Shown here piece after piece: positions 6,726-7,126 of a DNA stretch of 7,126 bases; positions within the stretch are counted from its first letter, which is position 1; each line of letters begins with the position of its first letter. A program made the position numbers and the translations under genes. A model generated the notes under the pieces. That model searched no databases and had not been told where the DNA came from. It saw only the letters and a list, made by a program, of their open reading frames with translations. The stretch comes from Desulfobacteraceae bacterium. Its GTDB lineage: Bacteria; Desulfobacterota; Desulfobacteria; Desulfobacterales; ETH-SRB1. The stretch is from positions 1-7,126 of the forward strand of contig DAOWEW010000097.1 in the NCBI GenBank assembly GCA_030638305.1. The letters are read 5' to 3'.

Positions 6726-6935
6726 TAAGGAACGTGGACAAAATAACTACCCCAACTATGCATTACAGCTTCAGGTCGCCTTTGCCAAATCTCAAATATA
6801 GGCTCAAATCACATAAATATTGAAATAGCTTGCTATTCCATCAACTTTTGTGATCTGAGGTTGGATTTGAGCTTGGGCAACTTCGACCCAAATCTGTGCG
6901 CTTACTTGGAGAAGTTATTTCGTCCACCTTCCTAA
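6726..6935. mobile_element. MITE-like palindromic element just upstream of the second CBS gene
   Basis: The core (6729-6932, 204 bp) is an imperfect palindrome over its whole length, centred at 6830.5. The left end reads GGAACGTGGACAAAATAACT and the reverse complement of the right end reads GGAAGGTGGACGAAATAACT, 18 of 20 identical. The exact centre is a perfect small hairpin, AATAGC-TT-GCTATT (6824-6837). Matched CTCAAAT-type blocks lie about half-way along each arm. The element is flanked by TAA on both sides (6726-6728 and 6933-6935), a plausible 3-bp target duplication. It has no coding capacity. This fits a non-autonomous miniature transposable element; I cannot assign its family. Its ends differ from those of the element near the left edge, so the two are unrelated insertions. 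Confidence 0.75.
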
Positions 6936-6949
6936 GAAAACGAGATTTA

Positions 6950-7126
6950 ATGATGTCTGAAATTAAAAAACTGAAAAATCTTGTAATTTCCATCATGGAT
7001 TACCCACATATGCCGTATTGGTCCACCCTGGAAGAGGCTATTGTTCTGCTGAATTTTTCTTATGAGACAGCCCATGACACTATTCTGGTTTTTGATGAGT
7101 CTTATAAACTCATTGGTGTTTTAGAT
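6950..7126 (+). CDS. Second CBS-domain protein, N-terminal part (partial)
   Basis: The first 59 codons are present and the frame stays open to the window edge. The peptide begins MMSEIKKLKNLV and contains YPHMPYW (18-24) and ILVFDESYKLIGVLD (45-59). It aligns with the first CBS domain of the protein at 4525-5049, which has YPHIPYW and VLVFDEKYQLLGVL in the same places; the copy here lacks about four residues in the middle. The two are clearly paralogues. Two adjacent ATG codons (6950 and 6953) are possible starts, and neither has a good ribosome binding site: the 17 bases upstream contain only a weak ACGAG, because the palindromic element ends directly before them. Expression may therefore be reduced or altered. 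The rest of the protein, probably a second CBS domain, is outside the window. Confidence 0.78.
   Translation, partial: MMSEIKKLKNLVISIMDYPHMPYWSTLEEAIVLLNFSYETAHDTILVFDESYKLIGVLD

Larger units (their letters stand above)
6597..6949. other. Gene-free spacer between transporter and second CBS gene
   Basis: This 353-bp stretch has no convincing gene. Its first part carries a long hairpin built from ATTGGTT-type repeats (6632-6691) and its second part is almost entirely a palindromic MITE-like element (6729-6932). Only 17 bases lie between that element and the next start codon. I saw no classical terminator with a T run, so read-through from the transporter into the second CBS gene is possible. 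No sigma-54 or clear sigma-70 promoter was recognised. Confidence 0.65.

Noticed and set aside
6597..6728. Intrinsic terminator after the transporter gene
   Set aside because: A strong stem is present but its right side is followed by A/C-rich sequence without a run of T.

Overview
The window looks like a piece of a chromosome from a sulfate-reducing or related Desulfobacterota bacterium (a Desulfobacterales-like lineage is my best guess). This rests on gene style: an NtrC-type sigma-54 activator, an N-terminally extended PEP-synthase-like protein, and a CBS / SLC13 anion transporter cluster, with moderate GC and AT-rich spacers. No taxonomic marker gene is present, so the assignment is inference.

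Layout: two divergent transcription units are separated by a 431-bp regulatory region (4094-4524). Leftward (minus strand): a sigma-54 activator with no receiver domain (3047-4093), then an 873-residue protein with the ATP-binding and phosphohistidine domains of PEP synthase but a non-canonical C-terminal region (328-2949), then the N-terminus of a membrane protein, probably a sensor histidine kinase, cut by the window edge (1-118). Rightward (plus strand): a two-CBS-domain protein (4525-5049), a SLC13/DASS-type membrane transporter (5067-6596), and the start of a second CBS protein paralogous to the first (6950-7126, cut by the edge).

The divergent region contains a near-consensus -24/-12 sigma-54 promoter facing the CBS-transporter genes. 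About 120 bp upstream of it are two 16-bp dyads exactly 21 bp (two helical turns) apart, the expected architecture for an NtrC-type activator. The simplest model is that the activator encoded next door switches on the CBS-SLC13-CBS unit, with the PEP-synthase-like phosphotransferase and the kinase supplying the signal. CBS domains commonly bind adenine nucleotides, so the set could couple anion uptake to energy or phosphoryl status. That functional link is inference.

Two different MITE-like palindromic elements sit at the edges of the locus: one of about 141 bp between the phosphotransferase and the kinase gene (168-308, flanked by the direct repeat TATTTA), and one of about 204 bp ending 17 bp before the second CBS gene (6729-6932, flanked by TAA). 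A separate long hairpin built from ATTGGTT-type repeats follows the transporter gene. No RNA genes, CRISPR arrays or complete insertion sequences were seen.
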